64,000 bases of DNA, from the NCBI RefSeq assembly GCF_010365285.1, contig NZ_CP048288.1, positions 62,001-126,000 of the forward strand, given 5' to 3'. Within the stretch, counting starts at the first letter, position 1. Every line of letters begins with the position of its first letter. This document shows positions 63,569 to 64,000 of this stretch, one piece after another. The notes under the pieces are model-generated. The model saw nothing but the letters and a program-made list of their open reading frames with translations, made no database searches and was not told the DNA's origin. This stretch comes from Paenibacillus rhizovicinus (lineage in GTDB: Bacteria; Bacillota; Bacilli; Paenibacillales; Paenibacillaceae). Both the position numbers and the translations under genes were made by a program.

Positions 63569-64000
63569 TTGAGAAAACGCAAGATAATTGCAGGTATTCT
63601 CATCTTTTCGCTCCTCATTGCCGTAGCAGTTGTTAAAATCACTGATTATAACAACGTCTTGCGAGAGCAGCGTAAGATCGGTCATGATCTGGAGCTGAAG
63701 GTCCACATGCTTCAAATGGAGCAAACGGGCCTTGTAAATCACCTGCAGACATTGGAGGAGAAGAGTGATACACTCCAATCCAAGAATGAAAAGCTGCAGG
63801 AGGATAAGCGATCCTTGCAAGAGAAGGTTGACCAGCTCGAAAAGCAAGTGGAGCAAGAACGAGCCAACCAGTGGCAGAGCTTCAAAGCCACGTATTACGA
63901 TGCGGATTATCAATCCACCGGAAAGAGCCCTGGAGATCATGGGTATGGCATTACGGCTTCCGGTAGACACGTACAAGCCGGTGTGACGGTAAGCGTGGAT
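63569..64000 (+). CDS. Membrane-anchored coiled-coil protein with 3D domain, partial
   Basis: 144 residues visible, TTG 63569 six bases after AGGTGA; runs off the right edge. Basic start (R-K-R-K), membrane helix I-I-A-G-I-L-I-F-S-L-L-I-A-V-A-V-V, coiled coil to about residue 105, then F-K-A-T-Y-Y-D-A-D, S-T-G-K-S-P-G-D-H-G-Y-G-I-T-A-S-G and V-T-V-S-V-D, the beginning of a 3D (three-Asp) domain. Such domains occur in peptidoglycan lytic enzymes related to MltA and Rpf2/YocH. Likely acts on the cell wall. Confidence 0.75.
   Translation, partial: MRKRKIIAGILIFSLLIAVAVVKITDYNNVLREQRKIGHDLELKVHMLQMEQTGLVNHLQTLEEKSDTLQSKNEKLQEDKRSLQEKVDQLEKQVEQERANQWQSFKATYYDADYQSTGKSPGDHGYGITASGRHVQAGVTVSVD

Overview
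The window is a contiguous piece of the genome of a large tailed phage with a contractile tail (myovirus-like) that very probably infects a Gram-positive, Paenibacillus/Bacillus-like host. Reasons: a tail sheath gene, an HK97-type capsid cassette, a large terminase, strong AGGAGG-type ribosome binding sites with frequent TTG and GTG starts, a YneA-like LysM protein, a 3D-domain cell wall protein and a YonO-like RNA polymerase. I see no integrase, transposase, CRISPR array or rRNA. Both window ends cut a gene, so the genome is larger than 64 kb.

Layout. (1) 1-29101, minus strand: virion module, transcribed right to left: small terminase-like protein, four small Gly/Ala-rich proteins, large terminase, a coiled-coil protein, portal fused to a MuF-like domain, prohead protease fused to a scaffold, a second capsid-region protein, major capsid protein, a run of beta-rich appendage or baseplate proteins, head-tail connectors, a small sheath-like protein, the tail sheath, three tube-like paralogs and two chaperone-like proteins at the left edge. 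(2) 29289-30754: an actin-like ParM, a 52-residue ribbon-helix-helix ParR candidate and a parC-like array of 10-bp repeats, pointing to a plasmid-like stage. (3) 31078-31892: a small gene and five tRNA genes (Met/initiator-like, Trp, Asn, one non-canonical, Pro) behind one promoter. (4) 31914-35568, minus: small accessory genes, including a terminase-like ATPase and a DUF1653 protein. (5) 35569-35814: divergent, repeat-rich control region. (6) 35815-54520, plus: LysM protein, hammerhead ribozyme, large YonO-like RNA polymerase, then about 40 very small, tightly packed genes, then SLOG, zinc-ribbon and RNase H genes. (7) 54643-64000: a MerR-type coiled-coil regulator (minus), a repeat cluster, then plus-strand genes for a membrane diguanylate cyclase, macro-domain protein, RNase H-like pseudoenzyme, SNF2 helicase, DUF6283-like protein and a 3D-domain protein that runs off the right edge.

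How it fits together. Three repeated signals cut across the modules. A palindrome (GTAATGCATTAC and variants, 11 copies, both strands) sits on or beside promoter boxes and looks like the operator of one phage regulator. A 26-nt, strictly spaced element (five-pair stem, TRTC loop, CATTC, N5, GA; 8 copies, plus strand only) lies 16-37 nt before start codons in seven of eight cases; it could be a 5' UTR control hairpin or the promoter of the phage RNA polymerase. A group of at least 13 small neighbouring genes encodes proteins starting with MEL-x3-Tyr followed mostly by a short beta-rich body; the same N-terminus occurs on two unrelated proteins at 32-34 kb. This family, the 26-nt element and a type II hammerhead ribozyme at 36263-36324 are the most novel-looking parts.

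Limits: all calls are from reading motifs and context. No database search, folding program or alignment was run. Many small genes have no recognisable function and are described only by visible properties.
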